From assembly GCA_025937835.1 (NCBI GenBank), contig JAICQO010000035.1:1-57218 (forward strand): 57,218 nt of DNA, given 5' to 3'. The notes under the pieces are model-generated. The model saw nothing but the letters and a program-made list of their open reading frames with translations. It had not been told where the DNA came from and ran no database searches. Position numbers and translations under genes: made by a program. This document shows, in pieces, positions 33,437-42,436 of the stretch (positions are counted from its first letter, which is position 1; every line of letters begins with the position of its first letter). This stretch comes from Polyangiaceae bacterium (GTDB lineage: Bacteria; Myxococcota_A; Polyangia; Polyangiales; Polyangiaceae).

Positions 33437-34723
33437 ATGATTTTGCGCGATCCGGTGCACGGCTTGGTGACGTTCGAATCGGCCGAAGAGTCGATCGTTC
33501 CGTCTCTCCTGGAGACACAGGAGGTGCAACGGCTGCGCCGCATTCGTCAGATGGGCCTCGCGTCCCTCGCCTACCCCGGCGCCGATCACACCCGATTTTC
33601 CCACGCGATCGGCGCGGCGCACGTGATGACGCGCTTGCTCCGGCGGCTCCGCGCCATCGAGGACGAGCTCCCGCCGGAGGAGCGCGTGACCGAAGAGCGC
33701 GCGCGCGAGGCTCTGGCCGGCGCCTTGCTCCACGACCTCGGCCACGGCCCGTTCTCGCACGTATTCGAAGAAGCTTTGCCCGAGACGCGACGCCACGAGC
33801 TCTGGACCGAGCGCTTCGTGCTCGATCCGGACACCGAGGTGCACCGCGTGCTTTCGCGTTACGACTCGAGCCTGCCCCAGCGAGTCGCCGATCTCGTGCG
33901 CGGCGAGCACCCGATCACCTTCCTGGCGCGCGCCGTCAGCGGCACCTTCGACGTCGATCGTTGCGACTACTTGCTGCGCGACGCGCACTTCACCGGCGTC
34001 GGGTACGGCAAGTTCGATCTGGACTGGTTGCTGCGCAGCTTGCGGTTCGGGGTGCGGCCGAGCTCCGGCGCGCCCGCGCTCGCGATCGACGGCCCGAAGG
34101 GCATGCAGGCGATCGAGTCCTTCATCCTCGCGCGGCTGTTCATGTTCCAGCAGGTCTATTTCCACAAGACCGAGCGAGCCAGCGAGTGGATGTTGCGCTG
34201 CATCTTCGTTCGGCTGCGCGAGCTCTTGCTCGACGGGAGTGAGCCTGCCGGCGTGCCGCCCGCGATCGCGGCGCTCTCGCGCACCGGGGATACGGACCTC
34301 GGTGCGTACCTGGCCGTCGACGACGGCGTGCTGTGGGTCGCGCTGTCCCAACTCGGGGGCTGCAGGGACCGAATCTTGTCCACGCTCTCGCGGCGGCTCG
34401 TGTCTCGAAAGCTGTTCAAGACGCTCGAGCTGTTCGGCGAAAACGCGAGCCCTGCCGGGCGCAGCTCGGCCCTCGAGCGGGCCCGCGACGTGGCCAGGAA
34501 GCGCGGCCTGGATCCCGACGTGTTCGTGGGGCTCGACGCGGCCAGCACGCTGGCGTTCGACGCGGGCGACGATCCGCCGATGGTGGTTTTTCCGAGCGGC
34601 GCGCCGCGCCCGCTGGCCGAAGTGTCATTTTTGCTGGGACGGCTCGCCGGGCAGCGCGTCGAGCGCGTTCGGCTGGTGTTCGCGCCGGAGCTCCGCGACG
34701 ATATCCGGCGCGCCCTGCCTTGA
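33437..34723 (+). CDS. HD-domain phosphohydrolase (SAMHD1/dGTPase-like, COG1078)
   Basis: A 428-residue metal-dependent phosphohydrolase. The N-terminal part reads 'ILRDPVHGLVTFESAEESIV' and 'RIRQMGLASLAYPGADHTRF'. The HD motif is complete: histidine in RFSHAIGAAHV, the His-Asp pair in LLHDLGHGPFSHVFE, and the distal Asp in 'FDVDRCDYLLRDAHFTGVGY'. Related enzymes hydrolyse dNTPs or other nucleotides. The ATG at 33437 gives the usual start; the reading frame extends upstream without family sequence. Its stop overlaps the next start by TGATG. The substrate cannot be told from sequence. Confidence 0.9.
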   Translation: MILRDPVHGLVTFESAEESIVPSLLETQEVQRLRRIRQMGLASLAYPGADHTRFSHAIGAAHVMTRLLRRLRAIEDELPPEERVTEERAREALAGALLHDLGHGPFSHVFEEALPETRRHELWTERFVLDPDTEVHRVLSRYDSSLPQRVADLVRGEHPITFLARAVSGTFDVDRCDYLLRDAHFTGVGYGKFDLDWLLRSLRFGVRPSSGAPALAIDGPKGMQAIESFILARLFMFQQVYFHKTERASEWMLRCIFVRLRELLLDGSEPAGVPPAIAALSRTGDTDLGAYLAVDDGVLWVALSQLGGCRDRILSTLSRRLVSRKLFKTLELFGENASPAGRSSALERARDVARKRGLDPDVFVGLDAASTLAFDAGDDPPMVVFPSGAPRPLAEVSFLLGRLAGQRVERVRLVFAPELRDDIRRALP

Positions 34724-35388
34724 TGCCCCCATCGATGAAGCCCCCGAGTGCCCTCGCGATCGCGCGGCTCGTTCCATTGCTGATCGTGCAGCTCTTTGCG
34801 AGGCTCGCGTCCGCCGAAGAACCGAGCTGGCACCCCGGGCGGCGCACGACCTCGGAGCTCCCCGGAGAGGTGCAGCCGCGGGATGTACCGGATCAAGACG
34901 GCGTGTACGGTCGCTTCGATGGCGACGTCTTCCTGGGCGTCGGCGCGGGCGTCGAGCTCGATGCTGGCGTGCGCGTCGGCGGCGTGGCCCGCGCTCTCTT
35001 CTATCAAAGCGCGGGTCTCGTGGCCGGCCTCGCGCAAGCGACCTCGAGCGATGCCAGCCTCGAGCGCATCGGCTTCGTGGGCGCCGAGCTCCGTCCGTTG
35101 TTCTTGCCGCGCTTCGCGCTCGACCTCGAGGGCATGGGGCCGTTCCTCGACCTGACCCTCGACTCGCTCTCACTCGGCGCGGGCGTGTGTTTCCCCGCCG
35201 AACGGGGGAGCGACCGGGATGCGGCGCTCGAGTTCTCGATGGGGCTCGGGCTCCCGCTCTTTTTGCGGGCAAATGGGCTGTGGCTCGAGGCTCGCGCGGC
35301 GCTCAGGCCCGCGCTCTCCGCCGATTCCGGTCAGCTGTTCCTGCTGCTCAGCTGGTACGAGCCCGTCGAAACCGCGCTCGTGCGCTGA
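34723..35388 (+). CDS. secreted or outer-membrane beta-barrel-like hypothetical protein
   Basis: A 221-residue protein with a signal peptide (cleavage near LASAE, about residue 33 from the ATG at 34723; ATG 34735 is an alternative start). The rest is rich in alternating hydrophobic strands and glycine ('GRFDGDVFLGVGAGVELDAG', GFVGAELRPLFLPRF, ALEFSMGLGLPLFL), as in small outer-membrane beta-barrels. No Cys knuckles or catalytic motif are visible apart from one Cys. Its start overlaps the HD gene stop, so the two are likely co-translated. It converges with the COG3146 gene, whose stop lies 6 nt away. Confidence 0.65.
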   Translation: MPPSMKPPSALAIARLVPLLIVQLFARLASAEEPSWHPGRRTTSELPGEVQPRDVPDQDGVYGRFDGDVFLGVGAGVELDAGVRVGGVARALFYQSAGLVAGLAQATSSDASLERIGFVGAELRPLFLPRFALDLEGMGPFLDLTLDSLSLGAGVCFPAERGSDRDAALEFSMGLGLPLFLRANGLWLEARAALRPALSADSGQLFLLLSWYEPVETALVR

Positions 35389-35394
35389 GCGCCG

Positions 35395-36555
35395 CTACGC
35401 GGGCCGCGGTTTCATGCGCATCTCGCGCCGGACCGCGTCGATCTCGGAGAGCACGCTCGGCTTCTCCCGAGACAGGTAGTCGCGCACCGCGCGATCGAGG
35501 CGCGGGTCTTCGAGGTGATGAGCGCTGTGCGTTTCGGTGGGCTCGAAACCGCGCGACAGCTTGTGCTCGCCGCCGGCGCCCGGCTCGAAGCGCTCGAGGC
35601 CGCGCAAGATCGCCTGCTCGATGCCGCTGTAAAAGCAGACCTCGAAGTGCAAGAAGTTGCGCTCTTGCAGCGCGCCCCAGTAGCGCCCGTAGAGAGCGCG
35701 CTCGCCGAGCACGTTGAACGCGCCGGCCAGGCGTTCCCCGGACGACCTGTCCCGCGCCACGACGAGCAGGATGCGCTCGCGCAGCTTTACCAGGATTTCC
35801 TCGAAAAACTCGCGGTTCAGATAGGGTCGCCCCCAGAAGTATTTATCCACCGTGGAGCGGTAGAACTGGTGCACGAAATCCGCGAGCTCGGCGGACAGAT
35901 CGCTACCGGTGAGCACCTCGATCTCGACACCTTGAGCCCGCACCTCGCGGCGTTCGCGATGGATCTGGTTTCTGCGCTTCGAGTTGAAGCGCTCCAGAAA
36001 CTGCTCGAAGCTCGCGTGGCCGGCGTTGTGCCACTGGAACTGCACGCCGGCGCGGCGCGCCATGCCGGCATCACACAGCCCCGTGACCTCCGCCGCGGTC
36101 GGGAACAGGACGTGCGCGCTCGAGGCCGACAGCTCGCGCGCCACGCGCCGCAACCCCTCGGCGAACGCCGGCAGCAGCCGCTCGCGCGAATGGCCGGGCT
36201 TCACCAGCAACCGGCTGCCAGTGGCGGGCGTGAACGGAACGGCGGCGATCAGCTTCGGGAAGTAGGAGATGCCGAGCGAGCCCTCGGCGAAACGCGCCCA
36301 GGCGTGATCGAAGACGAACTCGCCCTCGCTGTTGCCCTTCAGGTAACACGGCGCGAACGCGACGATTTCCCCCGCCTCGTGCAGGCTCAGGTGACACGGC
36401 ATCCAGCCGCGCTCGGGTGCGACGCAGCCGGTGCGCTCCAGCGTGTCGAGCCAGGCAAAGCTCGTGAACGGCGAATCTCCGGGCGCGCTGACGGCCGCGT
36501 GGGACGCCTCGCCGAGCTCCCGCATCGATGGCCAGGTTCTAAGCTCCATGCTCAT
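35395..36555 (-). CDS. COG3146/DUF482-type N-acyltransferase (GNAT/FemAB-like)
   Basis: A 386-residue soluble protein with the COG3146 pattern: 'DSPFTSFAWLDTLERTGCVA', GWMPCHLSLHE, 'SYFPKLIAAVPFTPATGSRL', 'HNAGHASFEQFLERFNSKRR' and the late 'RGFEPTETHSAHHLEDPRLD'. The family is annotated as predicted N-acyltransferase; its substrate is not established. The ATG at 36555 follows directly on the TGA of the PLD gene (no gap), with a second ATG two codons on, so translation is probably by re-initiation after the PLD gene. That coupling suggests a shared membrane-lipid or envelope task. Confidence 0.85.
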   Translation of the reverse strand: MSMELRTWPSMRELGEASHAAVSAPGDSPFTSFAWLDTLERTGCVAPERGWMPCHLSLHEAGEIVAFAPCYLKGNSEGEFVFDHAWARFAEGSLGISYFPKLIAAVPFTPATGSRLLVKPGHSRERLLPAFAEGLRRVARELSASSAHVLFPTAAEVTGLCDAGMARRAGVQFQWHNAGHASFEQFLERFNSKRRNQIHRERREVRAQGVEIEVLTGSDLSAELADFVHQFYRSTVDKYFWGRPYLNREFFEEILVKLRERILLVVARDRSSGERLAGAFNVLGERALYGRYWGALQERNFLHFEVCFYSGIEQAILRGLERFEPGAGGEHKLSRGFEPTETHSAHHLEDPRLDRAVRDYLSREKPSVLSEIDAVRREMRMKPRPA

Positions 36556-37731
36556 TCACAAAAACTTGCGGAAGCGGTAGGCGATGAGCTCGAGCAAGCG
36601 ATCGCCGAGCGAACGGAAGCGGAAGCCGCGCGGCTCGACCTCCACGCATTGTCCGAGGTCGCTCATGAAGCTGTGCTCCATTCGCGCGCCGAAGTCCTCG
36701 TCGAGCACCGTCACGTTCACTTCGAGGTTCATTCTGAGCGACAAATGGTCCAGGTTGAAGGTGCCGATCGTGCTCCAGTTGCCGTCCACGACCGCCGTCT
36801 TCGAGTGCAAGATGCCACGCGTCCACTGGTAGATGCGGACACCCGAGCGCATCAGCCGGCCCCACACGTGGCGGCTGGCCCAGGCCGTGACCGGGACGTC
36901 GCTCTCACCCGGCACGATGACGCGCACGTCCACGCCGCGGCGCGCGGCGCGGCGCAACGCTCGCACCACGCGCCGATCGGGCACGAAGTACGAGTTCTTG
37001 ATCCACACCCGGCGATCGGCCCGGTAGATCGCGACCAGGTAATTGCTGCCCATGGCGTGACGGCCGCCGATCCCCGCCTCGCCGACCACTTGCACGCGAT
37101 GTCCCTCGGTCCGGACCGGCTGGGGCTCTGGAGCTGCCAGCGCTTCGGCCACGAACTCCGGGAGCTCACCGGCCTGACGCTGCCACGCGCCCGCGAAGCA
37201 GCGCAGGAACCCGTCGACGACCGGGCCCTCGACGCGGATCATGTCGTCGCGCCAGCCGCCGCCTCCCTCCTCCTCTTCTGGCCCCCACTGGTTGGCGAGG
37301 TTGACGCCGCCGGTGAAGCCCAGCGTGCCGTCCACGAGCAGGATCTTGCGGTGGTCGCGGCGAGTCAGCCGAGCGAGGCGAAATCTGCGCCGCCAGGGGG
37401 CCACCGGGTTGTACTCGAGCACGTGAGCGCCCGCGGCGCGGAGCTCGTCGAACATCTCGGGCGAGGCGCCGAGCGAGCCGATCGCGTCGTAGATCACCGC
37501 GACCTTCACGCCGCGGCGCGCGGCTTCGATCAGCGCAGCCGCGAAGGTCCTGCCCACGCGATCCGAGTCGAACCAGTACATCTCGAGCAGCACGCTGTGC
37601 TTCGCGCCGTGGATCGCGGCGAGCATCTCTGGGAATGCCTCGCGCCCGTTGATCAACAAGCGCACGCTGTTCGAGGCGACGAAAAGCTCCTGGGCGCGTC
37701 GAAGACTGCGGGGTACGCGCGCGTCGGGCAT
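36556..37731 (-). CDS. phospholipase D family, cardiolipin synthase-like (ClsB type)
   Basis: A 391-residue enzyme with two HKD motifs: HRKILLVDGTLGFTGG (H127) and HSKTAVVDGNWSTIGTFN (H309). It lacks the two N-terminal transmembrane helices of ClsA and in length matches ClsB-like enzymes, which join phosphatidyl groups to make cardiolipin; N-terminal 'VRLLINGREAFPEMLAAIHG' and the 'FDSDRVGRTFAAALIEAARR' segment fit this. The basic C-terminus may contact the membrane. The divergent M48 protease gene starts only 49 bp away, so the two promoters must overlap. Activity on other phospholipids is possible. Confidence 0.88.
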   Translation of the reverse strand: MPDARVPRSLRRAQELFVASNSVRLLINGREAFPEMLAAIHGAKHSVLLEMYWFDSDRVGRTFAAALIEAARRGVKVAVIYDAIGSLGASPEMFDELRAAGAHVLEYNPVAPWRRRFRLARLTRRDHRKILLVDGTLGFTGGVNLANQWGPEEEEGGGGWRDDMIRVEGPVVDGFLRCFAGAWQRQAGELPEFVAEALAAPEPQPVRTEGHRVQVVGEAGIGGRHAMGSNYLVAIYRADRRVWIKNSYFVPDRRVVRALRRAARRGVDVRVIVPGESDVPVTAWASRHVWGRLMRSGVRIYQWTRGILHSKTAVVDGNWSTIGTFNLDHLSLRMNLEVNVTVLDEDFGARMEHSFMSDLGQCVEVEPRGFRFRSLGDRLLELIAYRFRKFL

Positions 37732-37780
37732 GACCGAAAGGGGAGCTCTAACACTCGTTGGCGAGGACCGCGAACGCGGT

Positions 37781-38821
37781 ATGCTCCGAGCGATGGCTCA
37801 GGTTTCCGGGTTTCGGGCAGCGGCCGCGTTCGGGGTCGTCGCGCTCGCGGTCGTTTCTGCCCCGCTCGCGTGTTCCACCAGCCGCCAAAGCGCCCCACAG
37901 CCGGCGTATTATCCGGCCCCGTATCCCGGTTATGCGGGCACGCCCGGCTACGGGCCGCCGCCGCCGGGCGCGCCACAGCCGGGGGCGCCAGTCGTCGGGC
38001 CTCCGGCGGCTCCGGTCGCCTACGATCCCATCAACGCCATCGACATCGGCTACCTGCGCAACCAAGCGCAGACGACGATGGCCGAGCTCGTCAACAACCT
38101 GCCCGCGCTCCAGCAGTCTCGCGTGCGCGGCATCCCGCTCATCCCCGACGACGAGGTCGGAGAGGTGAACGCCTTCGCCGCCTGCACCCAGGGCGGCAAA
38201 TCGGTCATGGCGGTCAGCGACGGCCTGCTCGACGTGGCCGCGCACCTCGCACAAGCCCGCGCCATCGACGAGACGTTCGGGCTGCGCAAGGTCGATGAGT
38301 ACGTGAGCTTCGTCGCGCGAAACCAGCGCCCGAAGAGCCCGGTCGTGCGCCCGCCTCCCGGCTTCTTCGATCCGGGTCAGACGATGGACGGCCGCAAGGT
38401 GCAGCGGCAGCACCAGCTGCTCGAAGAGACTCTCGGGTTCGTGCTGGGGCACGAGCTCGCGCATCACTATCTCGGGCACCTGCCGTGTACCGCGGGCAAC
38501 GTGACGGCGAGCGAGATCGGGCGTGTGCTCACCGACGTGGTCCCCGCATTCAATCAGCAGTTCGAGCTCGCGGCCGACATGGCCGGGATCAACAACGTGC
38601 TCACCACCGGCGCGCGGCGCGCGGGCTATCACTACACCGAGGGGGGCGCGCTGCTCACCATGCAGTTCTTCGGCGGCGTCGACCAGCTGAGCCCGATCGA
38701 CGTTCTGTTCGGCTTCGAGCTCACGCATCCTCCGGCCGGCATCCGAACGCCCGTGATTCAACAGACGGCGAACGCTTTCCGGGCCACGGGTGGGCAGGGA
38801 TTGCCTATTTTTGGGTTCTGA
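37781..38821 (+). CDS. M48-family metalloprotease, probable lipoprotein
   Basis: About 346 residues. A signal sequence ends in SAPLAC, a fair lipobox (Cys near residue 31; the start may be the ATG at 37781 or 37793). A Pro/Gly/Tyr-rich linker follows (about 35-80), then the protease domain with zinc motif H224-E-L-A-H-H and the third ligand Glu in QQFELAADMAG. BepA/LoiP-like members of this group degrade or assemble outer-membrane proteins in the periplasm. A loop of about 40 residues between the core strands (NQRPKSPVVRPPPGFFDPG) is Pro-rich. It ends before the large repeat region. Confidence 0.88.
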   Translation: MLRAMAQVSGFRAAAAFGVVALAVVSAPLACSTSRQSAPQPAYYPAPYPGYAGTPGYGPPPPGAPQPGAPVVGPPAAPVAYDPINAIDIGYLRNQAQTTMAELVNNLPALQQSRVRGIPLIPDDEVGEVNAFAACTQGGKSVMAVSDGLLDVAAHLAQARAIDETFGLRKVDEYVSFVARNQRPKSPVVRPPPGFFDPGQTMDGRKVQRQHQLLEETLGFVLGHELAHHYLGHLPCTAGNVTASEIGRVLTDVVPAFNQQFELAADMAGINNVLTTGARRAGYHYTEGGALLTMQFFGGVDQLSPIDVLFGFELTHPPAGIRTPVIQQTANAFRATGGQGLPIFGF

Positions 38822-38980
38822 CGCGCTTCGGTGTCTGCAGCGCTTGGCGGTACTGGCTTCGCTGAAGGGTTCTTTTCCTTCTACGGGTGGGTGACTGACG
38901 CGTCTTGCGTCATTCGTGTCCTGAACCACGGCCCCTACCGGCTTCGCCGGTTTGTCCATAGTGAGCGGAGGCTCGGGGTG

Positions 38981-39175
38981 ATCGTGATCTGCTAGTGCTG
39001 AGGACGGGGGCGCTTGGTGGGAAACGCGGTTTGCTTGCGGCTCGTTCGGGGGCGGCTGTTTCGGGCGGCTGTTCACGGCTGTTCCGGTGGACGGCTGCTT
39101 CGGTGGATCGTGATCTGCTAGTGCTGAGGACGGGGGCGCTTGGTGGGAAATGCGGTTTGCTTGCGGCTGGTTCGG
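38981..39175. repeat. duplicated 69-bp block (38981-39049 and 39107-39175)
   Basis: Two direct copies, 126 bp apart, differ at only two positions (C/T at position 45, C/G at position 63). Each begins ATCGTGATCTGCTAGTGCTG. The second copy is embedded in the 16-bp tandem array. Confidence 0.9.
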
Positions 39176-39354
39176 TGGACGGCTGCCTCCATAGACGGCG
39201 GTTCGGTGGACGGCTGTCTCGGTGGACCGCTGGTTCGGTCGACGGCTGGTTCGGTCGACGGCTGGTTCGGTGGACGCTGGTTCCATAGACGGCTGGTTGC
39301 ATAGACGGCTGGTTTGGTGGACGGCTGCCGCGATGGGCGGCTGTTTCAGTGGAC
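39039..39354. repeat. degenerate 16-bp tandem repeat array
   Basis: About a dozen full units of consensus GGCTGGTTCGGTGGAC run from 39165 to 39354, with variants CCATAGAC and GGTCGAC at the unit end and two 15-bp units. Earlier, shorter units occur at 39039-39108. The unit length is not a multiple of three, which argues against a coding repeat. Confidence 0.9.
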
Positions 39355-39455
39355 TGCCTCCGAAGAGGGCTGCCGGCCCGGGGACCTGGGCGCATTGGGG
39401 CGCTCTCTGCTGGGGTTTCTGAACCTTGGGGGCGCTGTGATAACCTGCCCTCGTT

Positions 39456-40928
39456 TTGGACTCGCGGGCTCCGATCGAAGTTGGGACCATCCTCGGGGGG
39501 AAGTTCCGGGTGATCCGGCAGATCGGCTTCGGCGGGATGGGGGCGGTGTACGAGGTCGAGCACACGCTGACCAAGCACCGGCGCGCGCTGAAGCTGCTCC
39601 ACCGGGAAATGGCGGCGATCCCGGCGATCGTCACGCGCTTCTTGAGAGAGGCCTCCGCAGCGGGCCACATCGGCAACCCGCACGTGGTCGAGACTTTCGA
39701 CGCCGGACAGCTGGACGACGGCGAACCGTACATCGTGATGGAGCTGCTCGAGGGCAAGACGCTCGCCGAGCTGCTCGAACAGAGCAAAGTGCTCGGCTTG
39801 CTGGAGACTTGCGAGATCTTGCTGCAGGCCTGCGACGGCGTGGCTGCCGCGCATCAGCGCGGGATCGTCCACCGCGATCTGAAACCCGAGAATCTGTTCC
39901 TGCTCAAGGGGCCGCGCCCGTTCGTCAAGATCCTCGACTTCGGGATCTCGAAGTTCGATCCGGCGCTGACCGGCGCGCAAGGCATCACCCAGGACGGCTC
40001 GACCCTGGGCACGCCCTTCTACATGCCTCCCGAGCAGGTGCGCGGCGAGAAGAGCATCGACGCCCAGGCCGACGTCTATTCCCTGGGAGTGATTCTCTAC
40101 GAGTGCTTGGCCGGCGCCCGGCCTTTCGAAGCCGACACGCTGCCGCACCTCGCCGTGCTGATCGCCGAGGGCAAGTACGTGCCCCCGCGCGTGAAGCGCC
40201 CCGAGCTGCCGCCGGACGTGGACGCCGTGGTCGCGCGCGCCATGGCCTCCGATCGCGCCTACCGTTACCGCAGCGTGGACGAGCTGTGCGCGGCGCTCGC
40301 GGCGCTCACCAGCGCCGGCGCGCGCAGCGGGCCCGCCTCGATGAACTTCGGCGACACGCTGGTCGCGGGCAGCCCGGGTTCGGCGCCACCGCCAGCGGCC
40401 AGCGCCATCCCCCATCAAGCGACCGCCGCCGTCAGCTGGTCGCAGCCCGCCCCGGCGTCACCCGACACGGGTCGCTCGGCTCCAGAGGTCTCGGACGCCA
40501 AGGCACCCGCGCACACCGGAGCGCCGTTTTCACGCACCACCGGCGAAGCCGCGAAGAAGCCGCGTTCCTACGCGGGCCTGCTCGCTGCCCTGATTTTGGT
40601 GGTCGCTGGCGTCGTTGTCGGCTCGCTGCTGCTTCGCAAGAGCGAGCCAGCGGCTACCTTGCCGAGTGCTACGGAAAGCGCGAAGGCCACCGTGGCTGCC
40701 ACGCCCGTCCCCTCGCCCTCGCCGGCGCCGATCCCGAGCTCGACGCCCGCCCCCACGCCCGAGCTCGCAGCGTCCGCGCCTTCGACACCGGCGGCATCCG
40801 CCAGCGCGACGCAAAAAGGCCGCCCCGCTGGTTCGGCCGAGCCGGCGAGGCCGCCCGCGCGCCCCGGCAAGGGTGGCGCCGCGTCGCGCGCCAAAGCGCA
40901 CGGCCTGTCCGAGGAGAACCCGTTTTGA
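39456..40928 (+). CDS. transmembrane Ser/Thr protein kinase with TTG start
   Basis: A 490-residue kinase: glycine loop QIGFGGMGAVY, ATP lysine in RALKLLH, HRDLKPEN, DFGISK and MPPEQ in the activation segment (about 15-285). A linker with Ala/Pro/Ser sequence precedes a transmembrane helix (about 372-392), and the periplasmic tail is Pro/Ala-rich and basic. The only start between the in-frame TAA at 39441 and the glycine loop is the TTG at 39456; no Shine-Dalgarno sequence is visible. Its stop overlaps the TTG start of the PEGA gene, so the two proteins are very probably made together. It follows the repeat region. Confidence 0.9.
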   Translation: MDSRAPIEVGTILGGKFRVIRQIGFGGMGAVYEVEHTLTKHRRALKLLHREMAAIPAIVTRFLREASAAGHIGNPHVVETFDAGQLDDGEPYIVMELLEGKTLAELLEQSKVLGLLETCEILLQACDGVAAAHQRGIVHRDLKPENLFLLKGPRPFVKILDFGISKFDPALTGAQGITQDGSTLGTPFYMPPEQVRGEKSIDAQADVYSLGVILYECLAGARPFEADTLPHLAVLIAEGKYVPPRVKRPELPPDVDAVVARAMASDRAYRYRSVDELCAALAALTSAGARSGPASMNFGDTLVAGSPGSAPPPAASAIPHQATAAVSWSQPAPASPDTGRSAPEVSDAKAPAHTGAPFSRTTGEAAKKPRSYAGLLAALILVVAGVVVGSLLLRKSEPAATLPSATESAKATVAATPVPSPSPAPIPSSTPAPTPELAASAPSTPAASASATQKGRPAGSAEPARPPARPGKGGAASRAKAHGLSEENPF

Positions 40929-42436
40929 GCTCTCGCACATTGCGCCGCATCGGCGCTTCCTTCGCTTTGAGTCTGACGCTGTTCGCGACCCACGCTGCGC
41001 TGGCGCCCGCGCTGGCTCGCGCCGACGACTCTGCCGCGCGCACCGAGGCGCGGGAGCGCTTCGATCGCGGCTTGCGGCTCTTCAATCAGCAAGACAACGA
41101 CGGCGCGCTCGCGGAGTTCCAGCGCGCCTACGAGCTCGCTCCGCACCCGCTCGTGCTCTACAACATCGGCCTGGTCTACGCGGCGATGGGCCGCCCCGTG
41201 GCCGCCGTCGAGGTCTTCGACCGCTTGCTCGCCGCGCCCGAGGGGCTCGACGCCGGGCGCCTCGCCAAGGTCAAGGCCGAGCGCGAGCAGCAGGGCCAGC
41301 GCATCGGCGAGATCGCGATCACGAGCAGCGTGACGGGCGCGCGCGTCGAAATAGACGGGCTCGAAGCCGGCAAGCTGCCGCTCGGCTCGCCGCTGCGCGT
41401 GTCGTCGGGTGTGCACATCGTCGCGGTGGTCGCGACCGGCTACGCGCCGGCGCGGAAGCAAGTCGTCGTGCCGGGCCAGGCCAAGATCGAGGTCAGCTTC
41501 GAGCTCTTGCCCGTCGAAGGTCAACCCGCACACCTAACGCTCGAGACGCGCCTGCTCGACGGCGAAGTGTTCGTGGACGACGCGCCCGTGGGGAAGACGC
41601 CGCTCAGCGCCTCGCTGGCGCTCTCCCCCGGAGAGCACACGATCGAGATCCGCCGCCCCGGCTACCGCAGCGCGAAGAAGACCGTGTCGCTCGGCCCCGC
41701 CAGCAACGGCACGCTCGCGCTCGATCCCGAGCCGGACCCGACGCAGCTCGCCACGGAAGGCGGCACCCTCGAGCTCGTACTGAGCGAGCCGGACGCGCTG
41801 ATCGCGATCGACGGCGTGCCCCGCGGTGGCTACGCCGGGCGGCTCAACCTCCCGCGAGGTCAGCACGTATTGCGCGTCGAGCGCGCTGGCTTCACGCCGC
41901 TCGAGCGCAAGGTGACGGTCCCGAAAGCAGGCTCCGCCCGCGTCGCGATCGAGCTGCAGCCGACCGCAGAATATCGAGCGAACTACCGCTCTCGGACCGT
42001 CACCCAGCGCACGTGGGGTTACATCTCCGTCGGCGCCGGAGCCGCGCTCGCCGCGGCGGGAGTCGGCTTCGTCTTCGTGAACAAGGGCGCCGAGGAAGAC
42101 AAGAAAGCCGAGTTCGACAAGCAAGCCGCCCGCAACGGACCCGGCGGCGACTGCGACAAGGAAGCCGGAGAGCAAACCACGGCCTGCGTGAACCAGCTCA
42201 AGCGGGCGCTCTCCGAGCTGGAGGACGTGCGCTCGCGGGAGAAGTTCGGATGGATCGGCGCGGGCGTCGGCGCGGCCGTGGCCGGGCTTGGCGTGGTGCT
42301 GCTCGTGACCAACGACGATCCGAACCGCTATGAGCCGCGCCCCGAGAGCGACGTCTTCGGCCGGCTCCGCCTGACGCCGACGGCCTGGTTCGACGCCACG
42401 GGCGGCGGATTTGCCATCACGGGCGTGCTGCCCTAG
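40925..42436 (+). CDS. TPR and triple-PEGA envelope protein, TTG start
   Basis: A 503-residue protein with a signal peptide (cleavage near LARAD, about residue 33). A TPR-like region (about 40-125, 'RGLRLFNQQDNDGALAEFQR') is followed by three PEGA domains (about 130-200, 205-270 and 280-345, each with a GxxVxIDG-like strand). Two C-terminal hydrophobic segments flank a Cys-containing stretch (CDKEAGEQTTACVNQLK). The TTG at 40925 has GGAG eight bases upstream and overlaps the kinase stop (TTGA). The kinase may phosphorylate or sense through this protein; that is inference from coupling. It ends at a strong bidirectional hairpin. Confidence 0.88.
   Translation: MSSRTLRRIGASFALSLTLFATHAALAPALARADDSAARTEARERFDRGLRLFNQQDNDGALAEFQRAYELAPHPLVLYNIGLVYAAMGRPVAAVEVFDRLLAAPEGLDAGRLAKVKAEREQQGQRIGEIAITSSVTGARVEIDGLEAGKLPLGSPLRVSSGVHIVAVVATGYAPARKQVVVPGQAKIEVSFELLPVEGQPAHLTLETRLLDGEVFVDDAPVGKTPLSASLALSPGEHTIEIRRPGYRSAKKTVSLGPASNGTLALDPEPDPTQLATEGGTLELVLSEPDALIAIDGVPRGGYAGRLNLPRGQHVLRVERAGFTPLERKVTVPKAGSARVAIELQPTAEYRANYRSRTVTQRTWGYISVGAGAALAAAGVGFVFVNKGAEEDKKAEFDKQAARNGPGGDCDKEAGEQTTACVNQLKRALSELEDVRSREKFGWIGAGVGAAVAGLGVVLLVTNDDPNRYEPRPESDVFGRLRLTPTAWFDATGGGFAITGVLP

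Larger units (their letters stand above)
38822..39455. other. 634-bp non-coding region with repeats and hairpins
   Basis: No gene is supported here, although several frames stay open because the repeats contain few stop codons. The left part holds three small perfect hairpins: GAAGG/CCTTC (38864-38881), TGACGC/GCGTCA (38896-38912) and ACCGGC/GCCGGT (38937-38951). The right part is filled with repeats, listed separately. The downstream kinase promoter should lie within or near its right end. Confidence 0.7.

Noticed and set aside
39395-39412. Possible sigma-54 element (TTGGGG-N-TGCT) before the kinase at 39456
   Set aside because: GG-GC spacing is right, but the CA of TGGCA and a T of TTGC are missing, and no dyads are seen nearby. 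Too weak to report as a feature.
37748-39787. Long open frames (up to about 680 codons) across the repeat region on the minus strand
   Set aside because: They overlap the M48 protease and the kinase in antisense, and the repeat unit of 16 bp shifts frame at every copy. Lack of stop codons follows from the repeat composition.
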